This document shows, in pieces, positions 1 to 13,232 of a DNA stretch of 64,000 nt. How positions within the stretch are numbered: the stretch's first letter is position 1; each line of letters opens with the position of its first letter. The position numbers were made by a program, and so were the translations under genes. Source of the stretch: Montifringilla adamsi (taxonomy: Eukaryota > Chordata > Aves > Passeriformes > Passeridae). Location of the stretch: NCBI GenBank assembly GCA_017590115.1, contig JAGGNK010010225.1, positions 124,001 to 188,000 on the forward strand, read 5' to 3'. Below the pieces are notes generated by a model, which made no database searches, was not told where the DNA came from, and saw only the letters and a program-made list of their open reading frames with translations.

Positions 1-125
1 CTGTATTTAGGTCCAGTTCTTTCCCTACTGATGATACACATCAGAATAAATCATTATGGCTAAATTACTTCTGTAAATATTTTTTTGTCATCTTCCTTGA
101 AGAATAATGAAAGCAATCAACAATA

Positions 126-202
126 TTTTATATGGACTTTTATTTTACTTTATATTGGAAAATATTTATATTTTATTTTATTTTATATGGACTTTTATTT
201 TA
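126..202. repeat. 22-base exact direct duplication
   Basis: An identical 22-base AT-rich unit containing TATATGGACTTTTATTTTA occurs at 126-147 and again at 181-202, separated by 33 bases of similar TTTTATTT-rich sequence. A shorter related piece (ggactttaat) follows at about 210. This looks like local slippage or tandem duplication, with no coding content. Confidence 0.85.
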
Positions 203-1202
203 TGGTTGAAACGGACTTTAATATTGTGTGCTTAATACGTGCATGATGGGGCTTATTTTCCTCTTATCCCTGTGAGACAAGACATGACACTTAAAGCAGA
301 AAATAACCTAAACACAGGACTGAACAGAAAGGTCCCTGTTATTGCAATGTCAACACAGAGACAGATATTTAAAAAGTAAAACAAATTGGATGGTCTTGGG
401 TTTATTGCAAGTGAGCTAGATATCCAGTAAAGACTCTGGAGTGTTTATGCTTACTACCACTTCTCTAGAACAGTCATCATCTGCTCTTGAACATTTTATG
501 GAGAAGTGATGTGGTTTTGTTTCAGCATCTTGCAATGCTTCTCTTCCCCTCCTATATATCTTTCCTATTACATGGACACTTCCTGAAGTACATGAGTATC
601 AAGGAAATAGGATGCTCAAACCGTAAACAAAAAATGGGAAAAAAATTCAGTGTTTAGATGTGATGTTAGTAAACAGTGTGTATAATTAGCAAGTGTTATA
701 TTGGATGGCTAATACCACTTCTGTTAGCAGTTGTTCAGGAAAACAGATTTCAGAACAGATTCACATTGAAGAAAGCAGATTTCAGAGCACATTCTACATA
801 TGTGAAAATCTAGACACACATCTAAATAAGCTTCCATGTGCATATGGATTTACAGCAGCTCTCCTGCCTCTCCTGACTTCTTTTTCCTGTTACCTCTTTG
901 GGAGAAGTGGGGGCTGTGGTGTGTGCTCAGCACAGGCCTGCAGCTGAGAGCTGTGGTGTGAACATAACATCAATGCACACCATTTCGGCTCTGGGCTACC
1001 TAAAGCCCCCCAGACCAGTCAGGATACGATAAGATTTTCTCGGATTCTGCTTTTTTTTTCCCAAGGAGAGTTAGCTATGTTTGGAAGCCACAGCATTCTG
1101 CCAATAACAGATCCTACAAAAAGTGACCCATGTCTGACCAAAGATAGGCTTGTTCAACTGCTTGTCTCCTACAGTGGCCTGTGCAGGGGCAAACATTTAC
1201 TA

Positions 1203-1206
<4 letters not shown>

Positions 1207-1239
<33 letters not shown>
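1207..1239. repeat. poly-T tract (33 T)
   Basis: An uninterrupted run of 33 T on the + strand. It could be a slippage-expanded homopolymer or the tail of a minus-strand retroposed sequence. No recognisable retroposed body or target-site duplication is evident next to it. Confidence 0.9.
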
Positions 1240-1242
<3 letters not shown>

Positions 1243-2342
1243 GCTTCTCAGCATGTGTTCCTTAGAAACTTGTAGTCCCCCTAATGTAAAGGCTGGATTT
1301 CTTGAGAACTGGCTTTTGGCTACCCAACCTCCTCAGATAAAGGAGCCCAGGTCTTTGTGGCATCCATCACAGGCTGCCCAAGAATCCAGTTCTCTGTTTC
1401 ACATGAAACTCTTCCATTAGTTGTGTGGGGTTGAATTTTGGGGGAGCGAGTGGGGATAGTAGTATTTGCACACAGTTTGGAAGTGGCATGAATTAAAAAT
1501 GTGTTAAGTTGTAAATAGAGGTGTTGACAATACATTTGGCAATAACAGATGTACTTGACAGAAGGTGTGGGTAGCTGTTTAGTGCTCAGGAGGAGAGTGT
1601 TCAGCCCCCCAGCTCTTCAGGAGTTTTATGAAATACTGTCAAAATCAGTCCAGGTTTGAAAAGCACCTTCCTGACTTCATCCAGGAGGATGTACATGCAG
1701 AAGAGTGTTTGCTGGATTGAGTACTCCATCACTGAGCCACCCCTGTTACAATGCACATCTGCTGAGAACGGGACAGTGCTGTGTGACGCTAGTGGTTTGG
1801 TTTGCTGTTTGTCACAGGATGCACCTAAAGCCATGTTCAACCAGTCTATTCTTGTAACTGATGAGTGCAATGTCAGAGACATCATCTTGCTGCTTGTTGG
1901 CCACTTCTGCTAGCGCTTCTGAGAGCCTCCCAACCATATGTGCACTCCTGCACACATTGCTTAAATTTTCCATATGCCACCTGACAAGCTTTCCAAGGCA
2001 CTTTATACCACCTTGAAATAACTCCCACTTCTCTTAATGAAATGTGTCATCTGGGAATGTTTTGCCCTTCAGAATATTTCACAAAAGCTTCAGACCTTCT
2101 CATGAGATGAGCAGTGCCTTTCCTGAAAGATTTGGATTTTCAGGTTTCTATAGTATACAGTAAGTAGTCTGCCACAATCACAAGCCAACAATATCTTCCA
2201 GTCTTTTTGGCCCCTTTGATCTTCTGGCACTTTTTCCATGCTATATTTCCAGCATTGTTGTCTCCATTGGTAACTACTGAAGCAAAAAATCTCTCAGAAG
2301 GGACTATGTGGTATTTAACTTGGGCACTGTATTGTTTTCTTT

Positions 2343-2357
2343 TTGTTGTTGTTGTTG
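2343..2357. repeat. (TTG)n microsatellite
   Basis: Five uninterrupted TTG units on the + strand in non-coding intronic sequence. Confidence 0.8.
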
Positions 2358-5183
2358 TGACTCTAGGAAGTCTATCTCAGCAGGTAACATTGACGTGGTC
2401 CTTTCCATCTGATTCTCAAGCCTCTGGACAGTTCACCATGGTTCACTTATGTGATATTGTAGCCAGAGAAAATGGTATTTAATCACCATTTCAACTTAAT
2501 TTTGAAATCTGTGCACAGTACAGACCCTGTGCAATTTTCCCTAATGGATCCAGGGCTTCATCCAAACATCACCAGCACAAGTTTAGATCTCAGTTTTTAA
2601 CCCAGGAACATCTCAGAACTGAGTAGCATGACAAAAACACCCACTTCAGAAACTTGCTGATATTTCTAAATATGTTGGTTCTTTTTCCTTTCTTCTTTCA
2701 TTCTGTGATTGGTCTTATAGCTGAGGAAAACTGCAATGTACACTTTCATTTGGAGCTCTTTCTGTAAGTTACTTTCTAAAAAGTAACCTGACCCCAACCT
2801 TTCATTTTCTGTGACTAGCCATTTACACAGCTGTGCCACGTTGTGATATATTGAGAGATTGAGTGTACAGTGTTGTGGGTTTGTATTGCAGGGGTGAAAA
2901 ATCCAACATCATGTTCTAAAGAATTTGTAATTAAGTGAGGTTTTTTGACTTTGCCTTACAGTAATTCCATGCCACATTACAATTAAAAAATTAATACGAC
3001 TAAAAATGCAAGTCTTCCCTACAGAATATAAGCAAATGAAATCAGTGCCCCTTTTCATTAAGGTGATTGTCAAGATTAAGACAGATGCTGAAAGATCTTC
3101 TGCCTGGTGACAATTCCATAGAGGGTATTACAGTGGTTTTAGAATACAGGTGAGAGATTTTTAAAGGTTAAAAATTAGATTAAAATTCCTGTTGCCTCCA
3201 TATGGTGTAGGAGCAGATGTCAAGAACCATAACTTTCTACTGCTGACAAAATCTTTTGTGGTTTATTGGTGGATTTTTTTCCTTGTATAAGCGAGTATGT
3301 TTGTGGAAGTCCTTCAAAAAAATGCCAAAAAAGGCAGACCTGCTACCTGCAGAGATGCAGAGAATACCTAGGTCTTTTTGAGTTTCTCTGCTTCACAGAC
3401 CTTGCTAGTTGGAGTGCTGAAGCCAGGGTCCACACACCCTGCCTCGCTTCAGTAGTTTTCAGCCCAAATGATGTCTGAATGTAAGCAACAGCAAAGCTTT
3501 TCTGCTAGAATGAACAGTGCTCAGACGTTAAGGAAAGTACTTCTGCCATTTTTGTGGAGCTTTACTAAACAAGGCCAAATTATAGCTGTAGCAAGCAAAA
3601 ATAAGCTTGATTTAAACTATTGAAATAATTGTTGGGTTTTTATCATTTCAGAAAGGTTTTAAAAATTCTACCCAGAAATAGTTAATTAAACAGGACTCCT
3701 ATGATATTTAAACAGCAGTATTGTAACTGTTAGAAAAGAAGACTTTTAAGAGTTACATTGCTACATAATTAAAGTATTATGAAGTGCTTCAATTCACAAA
3801 ACGCTTAGGTGCTTCATTACCTTTTTGCAGTCTGCTCATCGATTAAAATAGGAGAACTCTGAGACTGCATGAAAGGGGACACATAAAATGCATTCTTGAA
3901 TCAGGGTTAAACTAGCAGCACTACCTACTATTCCATGGAAATTTAGTTTCTGACAAGCCTTGCAAAGTCTGGAGGATTTCATATATATGCTGATAAACAA
4001 TTTTCATTGAATAAATAGATCAGCCTATGAATAAAAAAGAGCACATTTTTGGGAAAAAAGGCATGACAGCAAATCTGCTCTTGTAGTATGTGTAGAAGCA
4101 CTGAAAAACTTAGCAATGATTGAAGACCATCTTTCTGCATTGTGGATTTACATATGTTCTGAATATTGATATATCAAGCATGGATTTACTGGCAGGGAAG
4201 CAGTATTAAACATGTTTAAACAGTCTAGGCCCCATTATAACTGATGTGTGTGATCTGCAGTTCCGTATCAGCTGACAAGGGTGCTTTATGGATGTCCTGA
4301 AATCTTCCACCCCTGTTATATGAGTGCCTGTGAGGAAATAATCTGCTGCTGAATTAGGTTATAGAAATATCCCCACCATAAAATGGCCAGTTCTTGCCTA
4401 GAATAGTCTATGGTTAGGAAGACAAAATAAAGGCTGGGATCCTGGGGAGAAATGAAGCAACAGATAGAGTTTCTAATTAATGTGTCTTGTTTTATATTCA
4501 TGTGTCTTTTTTTTGATTCAAAGTGGGTTGATTTTTTTGGTTGGTTTTGTTTTTCTTTTTTTAATTTCATAAACAGTGCATATACCAATATTCATTCTGC
4601 AAAGTTGTAGATCCAATCTATCTGATTCATCAAAGCTATTTGTACCATAAGGATTACAGCTTGTTATCCCTAATGGAATCATGGCTGAAATATTCTCTTC
4701 TCAGCTGTTCTCTGTGTTTTGGTACACCTGTCCCTTAAACATTTTGTGGCAGCACCTTGTACAGCCATGTTTCCACAATTTTATATTAACACTTAGATTT
4801 CTCTGGAACATCATTAAGTAGTTAATGGAAAAACCCCAACTTTTTTTAGTGCTGAGCTGGATTAGCAGAATATTGTCCTTCCCTGCACCAAGACTGATGC
4901 TGAAATTGAGATAAGTGATTTACATTCCAAAAGGCTCATTAACCATCAGACTGCTGTGGATTAGATTACTAATGGCATCCTGATGGTTGCTTGCAACTTC
5001 CAGCAGATTTTTGGTAGCTAGCATTAAATCAATTTAAATTATAAGGGGGAGTTGTTAATACATATGAGTTTTTCTGCAAGACTCTATAGCTATAGTGGCT
5101 GCCAGCTCTGTTTTTTAATTTTCAGTAATGGTTTCATGCTCATCCAAAATACTGTAACTCACAGGATCAAATTGGATGCTATG

Positions 5184-5204
5184 CTCTGGCATTTTATGCC
5201 AGAG
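5184..5204. repeat. perfect inverted repeat, 9-bp arms
   Basis: CTCTGGCAT at 5184-5192 is followed by a 3-base spacer TTT and its exact reverse complement ATGCCAGAG at 5196-5204. The stem does not extend outward. No function is assigned. Confidence 0.85.
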
Positions 5205-7572
5205 TTTCAAACCTGAGATCCCAAAACCTAAAAGCATTAAGTCCTTGCCTTATTCCCTACATGTGACCCAACCAATCATGGCATTACAGCAGGAATTACA
5301 AAGTTTGACAAAACCAAGTTCACACATTTCAGGGCATTGCATCAACTTTTCCAGCTTATGTGATATCTAAAAAGAAAGGGATTAAGAAAAATCAATGTTA
5401 CCTCCATTTTAGTTTTTTGTTATCAAAAACTAAAAACAGTTTTCAAATTCCTAGATAATTCTCCTTGTATTTCAGAACTTTTCCCAAAAACACAAAGAAA
5501 ATAGCATTAATTAAGAAAAAGGTTATTTTTGCAGTGGGGATCTTTATGAGAGGTGCCAAAACTCATGATTCTTGCAGTTGGAAACACTGTAAAGGACAGA
5601 GAAGGTTACTGTAAGTTTTCCATGCATTCATCAATTCCCTGGCCTGTCTTCCATCACTCTCAGCAGCTTTGCTGCACAACTTGGTGTAACTCTCAGGACA
5701 AATTTCATGCAATACTCTTGCTTTTCTCCCCCCATGCTCCCCATGGCTCAGAGGAACTACATTCTCTTGTGGGAAACCTCCAAGCTGGGTTGTGCCTGTC
5801 CTGCTATTCACCACTTTATATCTGACCTTCAAAAGTGCTGAGTGTTTACAGTCCTTGCTGGAATCTGTTGGAGCACCAGGAACACAGCAGCCTTAAAAAC
5901 CAGACTGTACAGATCTTGATGGGAAGGTGCTGAAATGAAGATATCTGAAGTGAAAGGCCACTGCTAAATAAATTTAGCCCTAAAAGATTTGCTTTGTGCC
6001 AATGCAGGAAGTGATGTTAGAGACAAAATAAAATCTGCTAACTGGTGGAAATGTGAAGTCATCCTTACCATTGATAAAATAAAAGCAAAGGTAGAAGTCT
6101 GAAGTAGACAAAGAGGGATAAAGACCATAGGACTTGACCCAAATGAATAATTGATTAGTTGTACTATTTTCTTCCTGTTTTTCAATGTGTCTAGATGAAG
6201 AAAGGCATTATCCTTGAACTACTTTCTTCTGAGTAAACAGGAGGATTCTCCTATCAAAAAATTACAGCAGGAATTTATTAAAAGGGGTAGTTCTTGATTT
6301 AAAACAAGTTGGCCTACCGGAGATGCAGAATGTTTGAAGACCCCTTCTGTCTCTACTGTATCTGAATAGTGACGTGTTTTGGCATGGTTGACATCTACTG
6401 CACTTGTTCCTCTCTATTTGAAGCTGAAGAGATCAGTGTGTCTGTGGTAATTTTTCTTTCGTACCGCCATCTTTTTATTCTGCAGGAATGCAATAAGATA
6501 GGATGAACAATACTTCATCCTGGTTATATAATGGAAGTTTTCACTTTTCCCTAGCCTTTTTTTTCCTCTAGCCATGGTAGGTATTCACCTGTTCTTCTCC
6601 CCATTGCATGGCACATCACTCTGCTAGCTCACTAATGTCGCCGCTTCCACACGGCAGAAACCAAGTCTTGCTTTGGTTTCTCAATGTGCAAGAAGAATGG
6701 GCTCCATGTTTTAGGCTGAAGTGCTGTGTTGGGATGAGTCATTTAGTGCAGGATGTTTATGCGTCTTTCAGGGCCATCACCTGGAGCTCCAAACACATGG
6801 CAGATTGATAGGGAGTGGATTACAGGCAGGACTTCTTACACGTGTAGCTTGCAAGTTCCCTGTGTCCCATCAGTGATCAAATTGCCCAAGGGCTGTCTCA
6901 GTGATACCTGTGTGCAGACTATACTCTTACAGCAGTAGGATCAACGCAGGCTGCACCCTGACATGCTACTCCTGGTTTCCACTGCATGGTTCAGCCAAAA
7001 TCCCTCTTGCACTCAGTTGCTAAAAGGAGAGTTTTCTTTTGACTTTTGCAATCATTATATGGTCCTGAAGGATTTTCCACACCATATCAGAGTGTATCTA
7101 ATACCAGAGTTTTTTGGGTGGCAGCCTGGTGGTGGTTTTCAGAAAAGTACACCCCAGAGATGGTACACACCTGAACCCACCCTTTCTTTCCTTGTTTAGA
7201 TCTAGCCCTAATAAGCCCAGCCTGTGGGCTGCACAAGGCACTGAGCTGAAACTACTACCAAGAGCATCCTCCAGTCCAACCTTTACAGTTTTTGGGGTTG
7301 GACTGTTGATATAGAAGAATAATAAGTGCATTGCTTTAAGTCTCATAGTCTGGAACAGAATGCAAGAGTGTGTTTTCTCCCCAAACATCTACAACAAAGT
7401 AGAAACAATTTTCTACCGTGTTCCAGGTCTAAAGACAAACTTTGTCAAGTGTTATTTACATTTCTCATTTCCGTTTCAGTTTGTTAATAGAAAATGCCAT
7501 GATGCTCAGAGAAGGTATTGAAAAGTATTCTTGCCAAAGGGAATTTCAGAGGAGATATGTGGGGAGCGGGTA

Positions 7573-7589
7573 TTTTTTTTTTTTTTTTT
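7573..7589. repeat. poly-T tract (17 T)
   Basis: A run of 17 T in intronic sequence, followed by AATTATGG. Simple homopolymer; no associated element recognised. Confidence 0.85.
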
Positions 7590-8022
7590 AATTATGGAAG
7601 CATTGGATAAATTGCCCAAATACACCAAATGAAAAAAGCATACCTGGAATAATATTAGCTATACTGAAAGGCCAGTTTATAAAATGCCATCTATTTTATG
7701 CAAAGAAAATTAACACATTTAACACTACAGATATGTAATAGCAGTGCTGCTGATTTCCATTGCTTCTCATTTCCTTTGTTTAGCAAGACATGAAAATGCA
7801 TATTTGAGTTTTGTTGACTTCAACATTACTGGTATCAGGAAAAGACCTCAAATACACACAGAGAGAACTGAAATCAAGTCAAAGCCTTCTGTGGCTTATT
7901 ACAGTTTTACAGCCCCTAAAAGTGGAAGAGCCCCACTGCCAAATGTGGTAATTCTGTGAGTCAGGCTTAGCATTCTCTTAGGACAAGAATATACATGATC
8001 ATATTTAGCTGCATTAATTTTT

Positions 8023-8026
<4 letters not shown>

Positions 8027-8054
<28 letters not shown>
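8027..8054. repeat. poly-T tract (28 T)
   Basis: A run of 28 T on the + strand after TTGCTC and before AAAGAGG. No retroposon body or flanking duplication was recognised. Confidence 0.9.
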
Positions 8055-8061
<7 letters not shown>

Positions 8062-8940
8062 ATAAAATTCAGGAGATTTTAGCCCAAATGGCTCTTAGTG
8101 ATTCTCTGACACAACTCAGATTTTCAGCAGTGTCAGCAAGATCAAATTCTAGGGCCCCATGCATAAAGCCCAAATGGCTTATGAATTACTCAGTAACTAA
8201 TTAGGCACATTCCACTGCAGTGGTCTCCCAGAGCAGGAGGCAGGGGCAGGAAGCTCTGAGGGCTGTGGATAGGCTTGCACAGGACTGACTCCTTCTGAGC
8301 CACCAGGCAGTAACCCCAGGTGGGTTGTGCATGCCAGCTGTGGGAGCTGGGATCCTCTTTCGTGGTCTGAGCATGATGAATTGCTGGGGTATGCTGAATG
8401 TTTTGTCTCTATTCTCACAGTCAGAGGAGCCTGGGCAGTGTTTTCATTTTGAAGCTTTTTTTTTCATGTCTCTGTGTCTGTCCCTAAAACCATCCTTATA
8501 CAAGCCTCAGAAGGGAAGCCATGAGCTATACATGGACAAATCTCCATCAAAACCTGCCTTGCTAAGAGGCTACTTCTTCATAGCTTCAGTCATAGCTCAA
8601 TTTTAAAGTCTACTAGGAAGACCAAATCCTGCTGGCACTGCTTATTTGCTGTGGCCAGTAGTATGTGCAGTTTCACAGGGCTTCCTGGGAGTTCCATGGG
8701 GTTTGTCTGAAGGTTGCTTAGATCTGGCTGTTCTGTGATGTCTTTGTCCTAGGTTTCTTGTATATCTGTATTGACCACCCTCCTAGTGTGGAGTGTCTTC
8801 CACAGGGTGTTGGCTGGTTCATCCTAAGTTAAAACCCCTGAATGCCTGGGCTGAAAGATCTTGTGGTGGGATACACACAAACAAAATCATGGTGAAGCAT
8901 GTATAATTTACACCCATAAAACTTGTTACAGTTCAGTTCA

Positions 8941-8963
8941 ACTATCATGTGGAGCATGATAGT
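8941..8963. repeat. perfect inverted repeat, 9-bp arms
   Basis: ACTATCATG at 8941-8949, a 5-base spacer TGGAG, then the exact reverse complement CATGATAGT at 8955-8963. Short isolated hairpin-forming sequence of unknown significance. Confidence 0.85.
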
Positions 8964-10059
8964 AGGAAACAGGAGTAGATACATGGATTACTTGCACTCA
9001 ATGGAAGTACTGAAAGACTAGCACTTGTCTTTTACGATCAAATCTTGCGCTCACTAGTTGGAAAAAAGTCCACATTTAGCATCCCTGCTGTTTCCAAGAG
9101 GTGTACCAGGCTGGATTTGGTATGCTCTGAGCATTTGTACCTCTGCACAGCTATGCATATACCAGCCAATTTTATAAATCACAGTGAATGTAAGAGGGAC
9201 ATATTGTGTATGTGTGCTGCACGTATCTGATGTATGTGGACATATTGTTTACAAATAACTCCTGGATAGTCATAACATTTTCCAGGAGCACTTGAAGCCA
9301 TTACAGGAAGCAGCTTTAGCTGCTTATTGCCTGTGGTGGTTGTGTAGGCAAGTCAGATGTAGTAAAGAAGATTCCTGTATGTAGTGTATCCCAGGCATCA
9401 GTCATTCTCAGGGAAGGGAAAATTGTGGTCATCTCAGATTGAGCTTATACATCTTTGTATAGCATGCATATAAATGAGACTTGATTACAATATTCTTGTT
9501 TTTCAGAAACCATTTTGAATTAGATACTACCAGATACTTACAGCAACCTTAACTCACTGACATCTTTGCAGTACGAACCAAACATGTCCCAAGTCAGAAG
9601 TCTGATAGGATGTTGTCTATAAGACTGAAATGCAATTCAGCTAAATTTGCTCTCTACTTCTAATTAATTCTGTACTATTCAATACCAGAATGTGTGTTTG
9701 TCAGTATAATTGGGAGAAGAACAATGCCTACTCTATTTTCCTGGATTTTGCAGTAGTTCACAGAAAGGCTTCCACTGATGTTCCTGCATAGTGGATCAAG
9801 CAGTTGGGATGCCTTGGCTTCAGCAAATGGTAACCCAGCTGAGAAACTTCAAAAGATCCATGTGTAAAAGAAAGAGTGAGAGTACTTTATGATGGACTTT
9901 AGTCACAACAAATCTGTTATTTTTCTAGGCTGTCATTCGATGACATGGTCCAAATTCCCAAGTTGTTTGCGACAACTCAAGCTGGTTTAAATGGACCTTG
10001 TAAATTGTTACTTCTGGTATAGGAATTCAGGAAAAACTGGTAAAGCACCATCTACCTTG

Positions 10060-10330
10060 TGTAATACTACATTGACTTTCTGCTGCTAATGACTCCATTA
10101 TGTAATTGATTTAGCAATTGAAATGCAACATTAAAAACAAATTATTAAATCTTTAATTATGAGTGCTTCATTAGAAAATTAATTTTCTAATGCCTATATC
10201 AATTGACATAATTCATTAACCCATCTGAAAATCTATATTAGTTATGCTTAGCTAACCTGGCTGTATGAGGCAGGAAATCTTTCTCAAGATAAATAAATTA
10301 ACAAAATAAATTTTATAGTCAGTTAATTAA
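10060..10330. promoter_or_regulatory. candidate AT-rich intronic regulatory block with a 24-bp palindrome
   Basis: This block is dense in ATTA/TAAT cores, the usual core of homeodomain binding sites. It contains a perfect 24-base palindrome at 10169-10192, with half-site CATTAGAAAATT followed directly by its reverse complement. Low-complexity tracts are absent, unlike many flanking segments. Clusters of this texture in large introns of neuronal genes are often conserved non-coding elements, but conservation cannot be seen from one sequence. Chance AT-richness is the main alternative. Confidence 0.25.
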
Positions 10331-13215
10331 AGAGCAAATTACTGAAGCAGCATAGACTTCTTACGTAGTATAATGTAGCCCTACTATTACTCAAGAAGCA
10401 AAATCATCCCATCACCTGATGTTTCTCTGTTCTCAATTTTGTGTAAATTCCTGAGAAATTGTATAATGTTGGATTTCTCTCCTGATCAATCCTGTGCCAC
10501 CATGAACACTTCTAAAGGTCTCTATGCAGGCTTAAGAGCTGTTCAGCAACAGCAAATGTCTGCCCTGCTGTTCCAATGGGGTGGCACTACACCATATTTA
10601 TCAATCTGCTGAATCTTTTGTCCTCCAGGATATCAGGAAAAGAAGAAACATGACTGTAAATGCTGTAGAAGCCTCGTGCTCTGGATGTGAGATTATCTGG
10701 CTGTGCTAAAAACTAGTTCTGGGAGTTAGTTTTGGTTTAATGAAAGGTGGAATTAGCGAATAAATGCTTTGTATCCTGGTTAGAGTAAGTTTGAATTAAT
10801 TTCTTTGTAGTCTCATGATATAACAGAATCCAATTGTGTGAGTACAGTATTCTGTTAATGAACTGAGAATTCCCAAGCAATGGCATTTTAAAAACTCAAC
10901 CATCAGTGCTTAGCAAATTTTAAATCATACTCCATTTTTTGCACTTTTTGTTGCTGTGGTGCAGGCAAGGTCATCTGTTGTATTGTGAATGAAAATAATA
11001 TTCAAAACAATTTCATTTTACAGTAAAGAACTTAAAATTTAGCTTATCAGGAGACATTAAAATATCTGTAAGAAGAAAAGCAGCCAAGTATTTGACACAT
11101 AAAAAACTCTCACTTCTTGAACAGAAATTATCAACAAAACTGTGTTTCTCCATAGAAACAGATTAAAAAAGAGCAATCAAATAACAACAATATTGAAACT
11201 GCTTCAGTGAAAACCTGTATTCCCAAGGCTTACTTTCTAACCTGGGAGGGAAATTGTGAGAATATATGGCTGAAGAACTTCCAAATGGCTGCATAGTGCT
11301 CTGACTTCAGACTGCTGCCAGGCACCAAACTGCTTGCTAGCAATTCGTGTCAAGTTAGTAGTGGAGCTAAATGGTAAAATATGTGAGTATTTTTGTTACC
11401 ACTTGAAGGACCAGTTTTGTCCTCTACAGAAAGCCTGTGTCCTCAATTACATGTAAATTAAGATTTGATTGAAGCTCTTAACATCAAATGAAGATTGTGG
11501 AATAGTAAATGGCCATCATCATAGTCTTTGAACATCTGGGCTGTACCTGGGATATCAAGTAAAGAGAGGTCTAGCATTGAGGCTTCAGGGCTTAGCTTGG
11601 AGGTAGAATTCAAGAGTTTTCAGTGAAAAAAATTAATTCTTTCTTATGCCAGTGTAATTACATCTGAGTAAATTATAGCACCTTATCCCATGAGTTGATG
11701 CAGGTCATTATGCACTTGTGCTGTTTGTGAGCACTTGTTGAATATGCAGGGAGCACAGCACGTGGGTATCTCCGGTCATTGTGTGATTTCTGTTAGGTCC
11801 TTCTGTGTTGCTTATGGCCAGATCAGGATGTGTTGAGTACCTCAGTAGATGCACTCTTCATCCCAAAAATTCTATAGTTGTCAATTTTATGTGATTGTTA
11901 AGGCTCAGAAATCTTACCAAAATAAGATAAAGGGCTTTGGCATAATCATTGCTTGTCTCTATTAAATGACCTTGCAGGAGGTAATCTGGTGCAGGCAAGG
12001 GTGCAGCACTCATATTGCTACCTGCTGCAAAACATGACTTGGTACATGGCCATGGTCACTCTGGAAGGTGTGACCTCCAGAATATCAGCTCCTGCAGCTG
12101 CTGGCCTTGTGCAGAGGGAGTCAGGGAGTTTGCTGGGCTTCCTCACTAGGAGACTGTATGTGCAGATGCTCAAGCTTTTTATAAAAGACTATAAGAGAAA
12201 CTAGTCATTTGGAAATGTAAGCCTAAACTTTTCAGTACCCAAGAGGGTATTGTATTAGGTCACCTCTGAGTGATAGCTCATAGCTAATTCTGAAGAAACC
12301 TTCATGGCTTAAGCAGGGATATGAAAAAAAGGCTCTCTGCTGAGGCATGAGCATTTCTCTCTACAGTGATAGTGAGGGCCAAAAGACTGAGACCCCTTAA
12401 CCCCTGAGGGGAGCCTACCCTGGAGGCTAAAGCCATGAGATTAAACCATTGTACTGCTTTGCAGGAGTTTCCACTGTCAAGAAGTTTCCCAAATGTATTA
12501 TGCATACTTGATTTCACATTCTCTCTTCAAACTTGTCCTTCTTATCTCTAGCAGGACTCAAATTGTTGCACAAAAAAGTTCAGAATTACAAGTGCTCCCA
12601 TGTTAAATGTAAGGTAATGTAAAATACCTTATGGAAAAGACAGTGCTATCTCTCTACCTTATCATGGTCCTCTCACTTTTCAGTCCAGTTAATCATTGTT
12701 CATTGGAAAGACCTTAATTTATGCTACATTAATGATGTGCTCTAAAGAGACACTGTGCTTTTCAGGTTCACTGAGATGTTCTGCAACTGGCTTTTCAAAA
12801 CTGGCTTGGATATTCACAGTGAGGCAGCTGGTGGATTGTTCTTTATAGCCCAAGGTCAATAGATGAGAAAAAGCTTCATGTTTTACAGTTTTTCCCCAGG
12901 GAAAATCTGCAGTTGGGCTCAGAGAAGTGGCAGCATTTATGTTTTCCTTCAGTTGAAATGTCAGGACTGGAGTTCTTTGTTATTCCACGCTTTATGTCAA
13001 ATCTATAGTCACAGGAGGCAAATTAAAGTTGGCTCACATGTTTTCCCCAGCATCCCTGAGCCTGGATTGGCCAGACCACAAGTTCACCACCCCCTCTGCC
13101 CATCAATGCTTCCCTCTGTAGATCCGGCAGACGGAGCAGAGTCGGAGCAGTGCCGGCCGCTGAGCCGAGACAGAGAGAGCCCAGAGGCCAGGCTGGGTCA
13201 CGGGTCAGTCCCTGA

Positions 13216-13232
13216 TGTGTGTGTGTGTGTGT
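13216..13232. repeat. (TG)n microsatellite
   Basis: About eight TG units next to a GC-richer patch. It lies inside a 177-codon open frame (12863-13396) that I regard as non-coding. Confidence 0.85.

Noticed and set aside
1207..1239. Long T tract as the tail of a retroposed gene copy
   Set aside because: No coding or SINE-like body could be recognised on the expected side and no flanking duplication was found, so it is listed only as a homopolymer.
1601..1885. Minus-strand open frame of 94 codons, with neighbouring open stretches in other minus frames up to about 2290, considered as a decayed retrocopy
   Set aside because: I could not match any frame to a known protein, the frames are interrupted by stops and no poly-A tail or target duplication marks a retrocopy. 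A translated search of 1600-2300 minus would settle it.
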